From contig JASHUD010000115.1 in assembly GCA_030040215.1 (NCBI GenBank), forward strand, positions 1-5,662: a stretch of 5,662 nt of DNA, written 5' to 3'. Of the stretch, positions 1 through 5,662 are shown piece by piece. Source of the stretch: Methylovirgula sp. (GTDB taxonomy: Bacteria; Pseudomonadota; Alphaproteobacteria; Rhizobiales; Beijerinckiaceae). The stretch's first letter is position 1, and the number at the start of each line of letters is the position of its first letter. The notes beneath the pieces are model-generated. The model saw only the letters and a program-made list of their open reading frames with translations, ran no database searches and was not told where the DNA came from. The translations under genes and the position numbers were made by a program.

Positions 1-713
1 TCGGCGGGCGGACGGGGCAGACCAACAACGCGCTCATCATCGAAGTCGGCGATGCGGCCGAAGTCGGCCATACGCTGACGCTTACCGATACGCTGCCCGG
101 CAGCCAGCGGCTCGAAAGCTTTTTGGTAAGGGTCGGGGCGCGAGCGAAGTTCGATAGTTTTGCGCTGATTACGGGCGCTGGCTTGGTCCGCCGGCAAATC
201 TTCAAGCTCTTTAACGGCGCGGATGCAAAAGGAACGCTGCGCGGCGTTTCGCTACTGCGCGGTCGCGAACACGCCGACACGACTCTCTTCGTGCGCCATG
301 CGGCGACCGGGTGCCTGGGGCGGCAAACCTTCCGTTATATCCTCGACGAAGAATCGACCGGCGTATTCCAGGGCAAAGTAATCGTCTCGCCGGGCGCGCA
401 GAAGACGGATGGCAAGATGCTTGCCAAAGCGCTTCTGCTTGGCGAGGAGGCGACGATGAACAGCCGGCCGGAGCTTGAAATCTTCGCCGACGACGTGCTT
501 TGCGGGCACGGGGCGACCTGCGGCGGCCTCAACGCCGATCAGCTTTTCTATTTGGAGACGCGCGGCCTTCCTTCCGCCGAGGCGGAGTCGCTGCTGCTCG
601 AAGCGTTCGCCACCGAACTCGCCGACGAACTTGGCCACGAAGGGCTGGCAGCGGCCTATCGCGCCGACATCGCGGCGTGGCTGGCGCGGCGCGGAAAGCG
701 GAGCGCCGCATGA
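1..713 (+). CDS. sufD: SufD, Fe-S cluster assembly scaffold subunit (C-terminal part, 5' truncated by window)
   Basis: SufD is a non-catalytic subunit of the cytosolic SufBC2D scaffold, where new Fe-S clusters are built from iron and SufS-derived sulfur. The reading frame is open from base 3 to a TGA at 711-713, giving 236 visible residues, a little over half of a typical SufD of about 420-430. The real start lies upstream of the window; the TTG at 123 is internal, because family-like beta-helix sequence continues before it (TNNALIIEVG, then GHTLTLTD). Diagnostic stretches are the TDGKMLAKALLLG region and FADDVLCGHGATCGGL followed by LFYLETRGL, the SufB/SufD C-terminal signature. The His at 507-509 aligns, from memory, with E. 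coli SufD His360, the residue proposed to help form the nascent cluster site with SufB. The stop overlaps the sufS start (ATGA), which implies translational coupling. Confidence 0.95.
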   Translation, partial: GGRTGQTNNALIIEVGDAAEVGHTLTLTDTLPGSQRLESFLVRVGARAKFDSFALITGAGLVRRQIFKLFNGADAKGTLRGVSLLRGREHADTTLFVRHAATGCLGRQTFRYILDEESTGVFQGKVIVSPGAQKTDGKMLAKALLLGEEATMNSRPELEIFADDVLCGHGATCGGLNADQLFYLETRGLPSAEAESLLLEAFATELADELGHEGLAAAYRADIAAWLARRGKRSAA

Positions 714-1945
714 ACGAACATGCACAAGCTCCGCTCGACGTAGCCCGCATCCGCAAGGATTTTCCGATCCTCGATCTCGAAGTCTACGGCAAGAAGCTCG
801 TTTACCTCGATAACGCCGCTTCGGCGCAGAAGCCGAAAGAGGTCGTCGAGCGCATGGTGCATGCGACGTACAACGAATATTCCAACGTGCATCGCGGCCT
901 TCACTATCTCGCCAACGCCGCGACCGAGGCCTACGAGGCGGCGCGCGAGAGCGTGCGCGCCTACTTGAACGCGGAATCGATCGACGAGATCGTCTTCACC
1001 AAATCGGCGACGGAGTCGATCAATCTCGTCGCTTCCTCCTTCGGCCGAAGCTTCAAGGAGGGTGACGAGATCGTCCTCTCGATCATGGAGCATCACGCCA
1101 ATATCGTGCCCTGGCATTTCCTGCGCGAGCGCAGAGGCGCGGTGCTGAAATGGGTCGACGTGGACGACGAAGGCAATTTCTCGCTGGACGTTTTCGAGAA
1201 GGCGCTCACCGATAAGACCAAGATCGTCGCCATCACGCATCTCTCCAACGTGCTCGGCACGGTAACGCCGATCAAGGAGATCGTGCGGATCGCCCATTCG
1301 CGCGGCATTCCGGTGCTCGTCGACGGCGCGCAAGGCGCCGTGCATCTCGACGTGGACGTACGAGACCTCGACGTCGATTTTTATGCGATCACCGGCCACA
1401 AGCTCTACGGACCGACCGGCGTCGGGGCGCTCTACGGCAAGAAGGAATGGCTGCAAAAGCTGCCGCCGTTCCTGGGCGGCGGCGAGATGATCAACGAGGT
1501 CACCAAGGAGCGCGTCACGTATAACGAGCCGCCGCACCGCTTTGAAGCCGGCACGCCGCCGATCGTGCAGGCGATCGGCCTCGGCGCGGCGCTCGACTAC
1601 GTGCGCCGCATCGGCCGGGCGAAAATCCACGCGCACGAGACGGCGCTCGGGGCCTATGCGCATGAGCGGATCGCGCGGATCAACTCGATCCGCATCTTCG
1701 GCCGGGCGCGCGGCAAGGCGGCGATCCTCGCCTTCGACATGAAGAACGCCCATCCGCACGACGTGGCGACGATCATCGATCGTTCCGGAGTGGCGGTGCG
1801 GGCCGGCACGCATTGCGCGCAGCCGCTTTTGGCGCGTTTCGGCGTGACCTCGACATGCCGTGCCTCGTTCGCCATGTATAATACGTTTGAAGAAGTCGAT
1901 AAGCTCGCTGAGGCGCTGCTCAAGGCGCAAAGCCTGTTTGCCTAG
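710..1945 (+). CDS. sufS: SufS, group II cysteine desulfurase
   Basis: A PLP-dependent enzyme that converts L-cysteine to L-alanine and leaves a persulfide on its active-site Cys, supplying sulfur for Fe-S assembly in the cytosol. The protein has 411 residues; E. coli SufS has 406. Every expected residue aligns with a constant offset of five from E. coli: His128 (in IMEHHAN) stacks on PLP, Asp205 and Gln208 (VDGAQG) contact the PLP ring, Lys231 (TGHKLYGPTG) forms the Schiff base, Cys369 (RAGTHCAQPLL) carries the persulfide, and Arg384 binds the substrate carboxylate. The ATG at 710 is preferred over in-frame upstream codons because GGAG at 700-703 sits six bases before it, the family N-terminus (IRKDFPIL) follows directly, and it overlaps the sufD stop. 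The Cys369 loop is the short one typical of group II enzymes, which normally need a sulfur acceptor such as SufE or SufU; neither is in the window. Confidence 0.98.
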   Translation: MNEHAQAPLDVARIRKDFPILDLEVYGKKLVYLDNAASAQKPKEVVERMVHATYNEYSNVHRGLHYLANAATEAYEAARESVRAYLNAESIDEIVFTKSATESINLVASSFGRSFKEGDEIVLSIMEHHANIVPWHFLRERRGAVLKWVDVDDEGNFSLDVFEKALTDKTKIVAITHLSNVLGTVTPIKEIVRIAHSRGIPVLVDGAQGAVHLDVDVRDLDVDFYAITGHKLYGPTGVGALYGKKEWLQKLPPFLGGGEMINEVTKERVTYNEPPHRFEAGTPPIVQAIGLGAALDYVRRIGRAKIHAHETALGAYAHERIARINSIRIFGRARGKAAILAFDMKNAHPHDVATIIDRSGVAVRAGTHCAQPLLARFGVTSTCRASFAMYNTFEEVDKLAEALLKAQSLFA

Positions 1946-1953
1946 GGACTGCG

Positions 1954-2340
1954 ATGACCGAAACGCCAACCCTCGAAACGCAAGCGCCGAACGCGCCGGA
2001 ATGGATCTTCGCCGCCGAAATCCCGGCCACGGAGCAGGAGCGCTTGAAGGAGGAGATGATCTCCGGCTTCAAGACGGTGTTCGACCCGGAGATCCCTTGC
2101 GACATCTATGAGCTCGGCCTCATCTACAAGGTCGCCGTGGACGATAGCCTGCAAGTCGCCGTGGATATGACCCTTACCGCGCCTGCCTGCCCGGTGGCAG
2201 GCGAGCTGACGCTTGCGGTCGAGGGCGTCGTCGGCGCCATCGCCGGCACGTCGGGAGTAAGTGTGAACATGATCTTCGATCCGCCCTGGGATCAGCGGCG
2301 CATGTCGGACGAGGCGCGCGCCGCCCTTGACTTCTACTGA
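1954..2340 (+). CDS. sufT: SufT-like DUF59/MIP18-family Fe-S assembly protein
   Basis: This is a small cytosolic protein of the MIP18/DUF59 family, in the SUF-associated subgroup found between sufS and sufA in many alphaproteobacteria. The family helps mature Fe-S proteins; its exact biochemical role is less settled than that of SufS or SufA. The protein has 128 residues: a poorly conserved leader of about 25, then the DUF59 core with DPEIPCDIYELGLIY (44-58), MTLTAPACPVAGEL (72-85) and a C-terminal DPPWDQRRMSDEAR (109-122). Cys79 in the TAPACP motif is the conserved family cysteine; Cys49, just after DPEIP, is an extra one. The start is supported by AGGGA at 1944-1948, five bases before the ATG, and this site overlaps the sufS stop codon. 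The gene begins eight bases after sufS, so the two are almost certainly cotranscribed. The core family call is firm and the sufT name rests on context. Confidence 0.93.
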   Translation: MTETPTLETQAPNAPEWIFAAEIPATEQERLKEEMISGFKTVFDPEIPCDIYELGLIYKVAVDDSLQVAVDMTLTAPACPVAGELTLAVEGVVGAIAGTSGVSVNMIFDPPWDQRRMSDEARAALDFY

Positions 2341-2372
2341 TGCGGATGGCTCGCAGGAAGCTCGCAAAGAAC

Positions 2373-2378
2373 CTATAT
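2373..2378 (+). promoter_or_regulatory. Possible -10 element ahead of sufA
   Basis: The sufT-sufA gap contains CTATAT (followed by TG), which equals the -10 hexamer of the rhizobial housekeeping promoter consensus (CTTGAC, 17 bases, CTATAT, from memory). The matching -35 position, 2350-2355, reads CTCGCA, a weak match. If it is real, sufA could be transcribed separately as well as by read-through from sufT. It could equally be a chance AT-rich hexamer in an untranslated gap. Confidence 0.28.
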
Positions 2379-2406
2379 TGGACGCGATGACGCCCGGAGA
2401 CGATGC

Positions 2407-2790
2407 ATGGCGAAATTTCCGATCCTGTCCTTGACGCAGGCGGCGGCCGACCGCGTCCATACCCTCGTGGCCGGTGCCGGGCGGCCGATTGCCGGCGTGC
2501 GAGTCGGCGTCAAGAACGGCGGCTGCGCCGGCATGGCCTATACGCTGGAGTTCGCCGAGGCGGTCGGGCCCTACGACGAAGTGATCGAAGACAAGGGCGT
2601 GACGATCATCGTCGACCCGAAAGCACTGATGTTTTTGTTCGGCACGGAAATGGATTTCAAGACCGACAAGATCGGTTCGGGATTTACCTTCAACAACCCA
2701 AACCAGACGGGGTCATGCGGCTGCGGAGAATCGGTCTCGCTCACTCCCGCAAGCGAGACGGCGCTCGCCGAAGCGCGCTCGGAACGTTGA
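2407..2790 (+). CDS. sufA: SufA, A-type Fe-S cluster carrier
   Basis: An A-type carrier (HesB/IscA family) that accepts clusters from the SufBC2D scaffold and passes them to apo-proteins in the cytosol. The 127-residue protein has the three invariant ligand cysteines: Cys40 in KNGGCAGMAY, and Cys104 and Cys106 in the C-terminal GSCGCGESV motif. The core between them (VDPKALMFLFGTEMDF, then GSGFTFNNPN) is the usual family sequence. The short tail after the CGC motif is variable and probably disordered. The ATG at 2407 has GGAGA at 2396-2400, six bases upstream; the nearby ATG at 2403 is out of frame. It lies 66 bases after sufT, a wider gap than those elsewhere in the operon, so a secondary promoter is possible. 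SufA, IscA and ErpA are hard to tell apart by sequence; the sufA name follows from its position as last gene of the suf cluster. Confidence 0.95.
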   Translation: MAKFPILSLTQAAADRVHTLVAGAGRPIAGVRVGVKNGGCAGMAYTLEFAEAVGPYDEVIEDKGVTIIVDPKALMFLFGTEMDFKTDKIGSGFTFNNPNQTGSCGCGESVSLTPASETALAEARSER

Positions 2791-2828
2791 AGCGGATCCC
2801 TCTCTCTTAACGGAGACGGATGTGAAAA

Positions 2829-4250
2829 CTACTCCGCCTCCTCGGCGATCTTTGGTTTCAGCTTTACGGGACGGAGCATAAATCCCGGCGTGTGTTCGCC
2901 CATGCCGACGACCGGGCGATCGTTTGCAACGCTCTGCGCGCGATGCAGGTCGGACGCTCGATGTTCCGCCTTTTCACCATTCGGCTTTCGCGGTTCGGGC
3001 CTGCGGTTTTCACCGGCGTCACGCGGCTTGCGGGATTCGGGTCTACCATGGCGCTCCGGCGGCCGCCGCCCTGCCGACATGCGCGGACGAAATTCTTCCT
3101 TGTGCTCCGGCATGCCAAGGTCTTCGATGCGTGCGCCTTCGAGCCAGCCGATGGGGTGTCCCACCATCTTCTCGATATCGGCGATGTGTTTGCGGTCGAG
3201 GTGCGTCACGATGGTAATCGCCGTGCCCGGCTTGCCGGCGCGTCCGGTGCGGCCGATACGATGCACGTAATCCTCGGAATGGGTGGGCACGTCGAAATTG
3301 AAGACGTGGCTGACGTCGGGAATGTCGAGGCCGCGCGCCGCGACGTCCGAACAGACGATGAGATCGACATCGCCGTTCTTGAACGACTCGAGCGACGCCA
3401 TGCGGGTGCGCTGATCCATGTCGCCATGCAATGCCCCGGCGCGAAACCCGTGCCGCTGCAGCGATTTGTGGAGAATGGCGATGTCGCGCTTGCGGTTGCA
3501 GAAGATGATCGCGTTCTTGAAATTGGCGGCGGCGCGAATCTGCTTGCGCAAGGTCTCGCGTTTGTCGGCGCCGGGCTGGGAAGCAACGAGCGCCTGGGTA
3601 ATCTCCGCCGGGCTCGAAGCCGCGGGCGCCACCTCGATCCGCACCGGATTGTGCAGGAAAGCTTCGGTGAGGCGCACGATCTCCTGCGGCATGGTCGCGG
3701 AGAAGAACAGCGTCTGGCGCGTGAATGGAACGAGTTTGCAAATTCGCTCGATATCGGGAATGAAGCCCATGTCGAGCATGCGGTCGGCTTCGTCGATCAC
3801 CAGGATCTCGATGCCGGTCAGAAGCAGCTTGCCGCGTTCCGAGAAATCCAGCAGCCGGCCGGGCGTCGCGATCAACACGTCGGCGCCGCGCATGATCTTC
3901 GCTTCTTGGTCGCCAAACGAGATGCCGCCTATGAGCAGTGCCACGTTAAGCTTGTGATTTTTGCCGTAGCGCGCGAAGCTTTCCTCGACTTGGGCGGCAA
4001 GTTCGCGCGTCGGTTCGAGGATCAACGTGCGCGGCATGCGAGCCCGGGCACGACCCTGTTCGAGGCGCGACAACATCGGCAGCGTAAACGCCGCGGTCTT
4101 GCCGGTGCCGGTCTGCGCGATCCCCAGCACGTCGCGCCCGGCGAGCGCCACGGGGATGGCTTTGGCTTGGATGGGAGTTGGCTCTGTGTAACCGGAAGCT
4201 TCTACGGCCTGTAGAATCTTCTCGCTGAGGCCTAGTTCTCGAAATGTCAT
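2829..4250 (-). CDS. rhlE: DEAD-box ATP-dependent RNA helicase, RhlE-type
   Basis: An ATP-dependent RNA helicase that remodels RNA or RNA-protein complexes; bacterial RhlE proteins act in ribosome assembly and RNA decay. With the start chosen here it has 473 residues and all DEAD-box motifs are intact: Q motif (GYTEPTPIQ, Gln28), I (AQTGTGKT, 45-52), Ia (PTRELA, 80-85), Ib (TPGR, 129-132), II (DEAD, 153-156), III (SAT, 184-186), IV (IIFCN, 248-252), V (ARGLDIPD, 305-312) and VI (HRIGRTGR, 330-337). After about residue 385 comes a basic, Arg/Pro-rich, low-complexity tail, probably a disordered RNA-binding extension. An in-frame ATG at 4278-4280 would add ten residues but has no Shine-Dalgarno sequence. 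The ATG at 4248-4250 has CCAGGAAC just upstream and begins directly with MTFRELGLS, the normal RhlE N-terminus. The RhlE subgroup assignment is by overall resemblance; DEAD-box membership is certain. Confidence 0.95.
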   Translation of the reverse strand: MTFRELGLSEKILQAVEASGYTEPTPIQAKAIPVALAGRDVLGIAQTGTGKTAAFTLPMLSRLEQGRARARMPRTLILEPTRELAAQVEESFARYGKNHKLNVALLIGGISFGDQEAKIMRGADVLIATPGRLLDFSERGKLLLTGIEILVIDEADRMLDMGFIPDIERICKLVPFTRQTLFFSATMPQEIVRLTEAFLHNPVRIEVAPAASSPAEITQALVASQPGADKRETLRKQIRAAANFKNAIIFCNRKRDIAILHKSLQRHGFRAGALHGDMDQRTRMASLESFKNGDVDLIVCSDVAARGLDIPDVSHVFNFDVPTHSEDYVHRIGRTGRAGKPGTAITIVTHLDRKHIADIEKMVGHPIGWLEGARIEDLGMPEHKEEFRPRMSAGRRPPERHGRPESRKPRDAGENRRPEPRKPNGEKAEHRASDLHRAQSVANDRPVVGMGEHTPGFMLRPVKLKPKIAEEAE

Positions 4251-4489
4251 CTTGTTCCTGGAGGGAGCCGCGCCCGTCATAGGGGCTGATCGGCGGTATC
4301 CAAGGCCTGGCTCCCACCGCCCCGCATTCGCATTGCGGCGACGATATCGCGTCTTGGAGGAATTCGGCAGAGCGGGGGAACGAATCGAACCGCGTCCAGT
4401 CGCTCTTTAACCCCTATGTCGGGACGAATCAATCGGATTGCAAGGTCAAAGGCCGGCCAATTGCCGCACTGCTTAACGTCCGTTCCCCA
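4251..4489. other. Non-coding gap between the permease and helicase genes
   Basis: No convincing gene lies here on either strand. It should hold the 3' end of the permease transcript and the helicase promoter, but I see neither a clear intrinsic terminator (GC-rich hairpin plus T-run) nor a clean -35/-10 pair. The visible structure is minor: the 8-base palindrome GGCCGGCC at 4451-4458 and a 5-bp hairpin, CCGCA at 4322-4326 with TGCGG at 4334-4338. If the helicase started at 4280 instead, the gap would be 30 bases shorter. Confidence 0.6.
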
Positions 4490-5323
4490 TCACTCAGCGG
4501 CGGCCTGGCGCAATGGCCGCGGCGGTGGGGAAAAGATCTTCATCAATAGGAAGATTGTCGCGAGCGTTGCAATATAGACGAGGAGCTGCAACTCGGTCGG
4601 CTGATCGGTGTAGCCGAGGAGCGTGTGCAGGACCCTTCCGAGAATCCCGTCGTCGGGCAGAATCGAAGAGCTGTCCCAGACGGTCCCGTCGAGCTTGGTC
4701 ACGAGATCCGCCTGTTCGAGAAATGCCACGGCTTGCACCGCCATGCCGGCGGCGATGAACGAGATCAACAGCGTGGTGACGCGGAACAGATACCGCATCG
4801 GAATGGCGACCAAACCTCGGAACGTCAGGAAGGCGACGCAAATGCCAAGCGCCAGGCCAAACACGCCGCCGATGAAGATGGAAAGCCCGCTGCTGCCGCT
4901 CGAAACGATGATACCATAGAGGAAGAGAACGATTTCCGAACCTTCTCGGAGCACCGCCACCGCGACGACGACGGCGAGCGCGATGAGCGGCTTCGACCCG
5001 TCGCGGATCTGCCGGCCGATCGCATGCAGATCGTCGGTCATCTGGCGGCCGTGCCGCGCCATCCAGACATTGTGCCAGGTGAGCATGACCACGGCCAGCG
5101 AAAGGATCGCCGCGTTGAAAACTTCCTGTCCGGCGCCGGCCATCGCCACGGCGATTAGTCCGGTGAACATTGCAACCAGACCGGCGCCGCAAACGCCGGC
5201 CGCAATCCCCCCGAAAATGTATCGCAGACGATGCGGGATGGTTTGCGAAATGGCGAGCACGATGCCGACGACCAAGCCCGCCTCGACGACTTCGCGGAAA
5301 ACGATGATGAGCGCTCCGATCAC
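4490..5323 (-). CDS. efeU: FTR1/EfeU-family high-affinity iron permease
   Basis: An inner-membrane iron permease of the oxidase-dependent FTR1 family (EfeU in E. coli). It has 277 residues, close to the 276 of E. coli EfeU. Both REXXE motifs, whose acidic residues bind iron during transport, are intact: REVVE at 10-14 in the first membrane segment and REGSE at 126-130 in the fourth. Hydrophobic stretches near residues 3-24, 35-60, 68-85, 112-138, 147-168, 180-204 and 246-263 give the expected seven membrane segments; the last 14 residues are a short polar tail. The start is GTG at 5321-5323, preceded by AAAGG (minus strand, 5330-5334) at six bases, and the resulting N-terminus (IGALIIVFREVVEAG) fits the family. 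No EfeO or EfeB partner is visible downstream, where the helicase lies, and the fragment upstream resembles neither. The efeU symbol is by family; ftr1 would serve equally. Confidence 0.95.
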   Translation of the reverse strand: MIGALIIVFREVVEAGLVVGIVLAISQTIPHRLRYIFGGIAAGVCGAGLVAMFTGLIAVAMAGAGQEVFNAAILSLAVVMLTWHNVWMARHGRQMTDDLHAIGRQIRDGSKPLIALAVVVAVAVLREGSEIVLFLYGIIVSSGSSGLSIFIGGVFGLALGICVAFLTFRGLVAIPMRYLFRVTTLLISFIAAGMAVQAVAFLEQADLVTKLDGTVWDSSSILPDDGILGRVLHTLLGYTDQPTELQLLVYIATLATIFLLMKIFSPPPRPLRQAAAE

Positions 5324-5447
5324 AGCGCACCTTTCGTTTTACGGAACATCCGATCTTGCCGCTGCGATCGGCGCCAGCGCGCGCAGCATCGACTTCTCGG
5401 CGCACCTGAAAAATCCGGCGCGATCGCCGCGCGGCTCCGTAATTTGA

Positions 5448-5474
5448 AGTATACGCGTGCTGGAGAACCTGCAA
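5448..5474 (-). promoter_or_regulatory. Candidate promoter of the iron permease gene
   Basis: On the minus strand, TTGCAG (5469-5474) and TATACT (5448-5453) resemble -35 and -10 hexamers. The -10 matches the consensus at five of six bases. The spacer is 15 bases, shorter than the preferred 17; reading the -35 as CTTGCA makes it 16. Transcription would start near 5441 and leave a leader of about 118 bases before the GTG at 5323. The ICE-like dyad at 5490-5506 would then be centred about 57 bases upstream of the start. Confidence 0.35.
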
Positions 5475-5489
5475 GCGCCTGAGCCTACA

Positions 5490-5506
5490 TTTAGAATGCT
5501 TCAAAA
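5490..5506. promoter_or_regulatory. Candidate Irr-box (iron control element) upstream of the iron permease
   Basis: The sequence TTTAGAATGCTTCAAAA reads as two 7-base arms around TGC. The left arm equals the TTTAGAA half-site of the alphaproteobacterial Irr-binding element (TTTAGAA, three bases, TTCTAAA, as I recall it), and the right arm differs at one base (TTCAAAA for TTCTAAA). Irr is a Fur-family, haem-responsive regulator of iron and haem genes in Rhizobiales and relatives. The site lies in the 215-base region before an iron permease gene, a biologically fitting place. Irr is not encoded in the window and no motif scan was possible. Confidence 0.45.
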
Positions 5507-5538
5507 AGTGGCCGGCGATTCTTTGAAGCTTCTCTAAA
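5490..5538. repeat. Imperfect inverted repeat / potential stem-loop between the last two minus-strand genes
   Basis: TTTAGA (5490-5495) pairs with TCTAAA (5533-5538), and GCTTCAAA (5498-5505) pairs with TTTGAAGC (5522-5529). That makes 14 base pairs, interrupted by an internal loop of AT against TTC, around a 16-base loop (5506-5521). The right arm ends one base before the stop codon of the upstream minus-strand gene, so the structure could end or stabilise that gene's transcript. It is AT-rich and has no T-run after it on the minus strand, so it is not a standard intrinsic terminator. Read as protein sites, the arms are two ICE-like half-dyad units in opposite orientation; the right one (5522-5538) is the more degenerate. 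Confidence 0.6.
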
Positions 5539-5662
5539 CTACGCGGCCGTGCCGATCGGAACGATCGGACTTTTTGGAATGGCAGCGAGCAGCGCGAGCA
5601 AGTCGGGATCGAGCATGACGTTCATCCGCTCGACCGGTTTCAGCCAATCGACCGCTTCGTCG
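5539..5662 (-). CDS. C-terminal end of an unrecognised protein (truncated by window)
   Basis: On the minus strand one frame is open from the window edge to a TAG at 5539-5541, encoding 40 residues. These include DEAVDWLKPVERMNVMLDPD, a leucine/alanine-rich helix (LLALLAAI) and the tail PKSPIVPIGTAA. The codon use is GC-rich like the neighbouring genes, and the frame runs in the same direction as the permease. I do not recognise the family, and 40 residues are too few to assign one. It shows no FTR1-partner signature such as cupredoxin, imelysin or Dyp-peroxidase motifs, though those would normally lie outside a C-terminal tail. The 215-base gap with regulatory-looking sequence before the permease suggests a separate transcription unit. 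Confidence 0.5.
   Translation of the reverse strand, partial: DEAVDWLKPVERMNVMLDPDLLALLAAIPKSPIVPIGTAA

Noticed and set aside
123..125. TTG at 123 as the start of the first gene
   Set aside because: The frame is open to the window edge, and the residues before it continue the SufD beta-helix, so the true start is outside the window.
500..709. Upstream in-frame extension of sufS to an earlier start
   Set aside because: The added residues are an Arg-rich shadow of sufD. The ATG at 710 has a good Shine-Dalgarno sequence and yields the normal SufS N-terminus.
656..1969. 437-codon open frame on the minus strand opposite sufS
   Set aside because: It lies fully antisense to a gene whose catalytic residues are all intact. 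Its translation is Arg/His/Asp-rich with no recognisable domain, typical of a mirror frame in GC-rich coding DNA.
2403..2810. Open frame starting at the ATG at 2403, overlapping sufA
   Set aside because: It is in the wrong frame relative to the conserved SufA cysteines, with an Arg-rich product of no recognised family.
2892..4214. 440-codon open frame on the plus strand opposite the helicase
   Set aside because: This is the same kind of shadow: it covers the helicase motifs antisense, has no family resemblance, and lacks a convincing ribosome-binding site.
4360..4400. tRNA-like GGTTCGATTC on the minus strand (plus-strand 4382-4391)
   Set aside because: The flanking bases do not form a T-stem, no acceptor stem or anticodon arm can be built, and no CCA end follows.
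4451..4458. GGCCGGCC palindrome downstream of the permease as a terminator
   Set aside because: It is self-complementary with no loop and no T-run follows on the minus strand; such an 8-base palindrome is expected by chance in GC-rich DNA.
1..5662. An undescribed multi-gene system
   Set aside because: Every complete gene belongs to a well-known family in a common arrangement. No repeat array, mobile element, toxin-antitoxin-like pair or unexplained conserved structure was found beyond the 5490-5538 inverted pair.

Overview
The window is ordinary, GC-rich proteobacterial chromosome. It most likely comes from an alphaproteobacterium of the Hyphomicrobiales (rhizobial/methylotroph) type. That placement is an inference from three things: the gene order sufD-sufS-sufT-sufA, the rhizobial-style promoter look-alikes, and a candidate Irr box (iron control element, ICE) near an iron permease. 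No species can be named from the sequence alone.

Bases 1-2790 (+ strand) are the 3' half of a SUF iron-sulfur cluster assembly operon. They hold the C-terminal part of sufD (its start lies outside the window), sufS (cysteine desulfurase, joined to sufD by an ATGA overlap), a DUF59/MIP18-family sufT eight bases further on, and, after a 66-base gap, the A-type carrier sufA. SufS draws sulfur from cysteine, the SufBC2D scaffold (SufD is one subunit) builds the cluster, and SufA carries clusters to client proteins. SufT is an accessory maturation factor. All catalytic or ligand residues that can be checked are intact.

Bases 2829-4250 (- strand) encode a complete RhlE-type DEAD-box RNA helicase converging on sufA, with only 38 bases between the two stop codons. 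Bases 4251-4489 are non-coding. Bases 4490-5323 (- strand) encode an FTR1/EfeU-family iron permease with both REXXE iron-binding motifs and a GTG start. Its 215-base upstream region holds a plausible promoter, one good ICE-like dyad and a second degenerate copy in inverted orientation; the pair can also fold as a stem-loop. Bases 5539-5662 (- strand) are the C-terminal 40 codons of an unrecognised protein.

The shared theme is iron: Fe-S cluster biogenesis beside an iron importer that may be iron-regulated, with a helicase between them that has no obvious link. I found no mobile element, CRISPR array, RNA gene or undescribed system. The most informative non-coding signal is the inverted ICE-like pair at 5490-5538.
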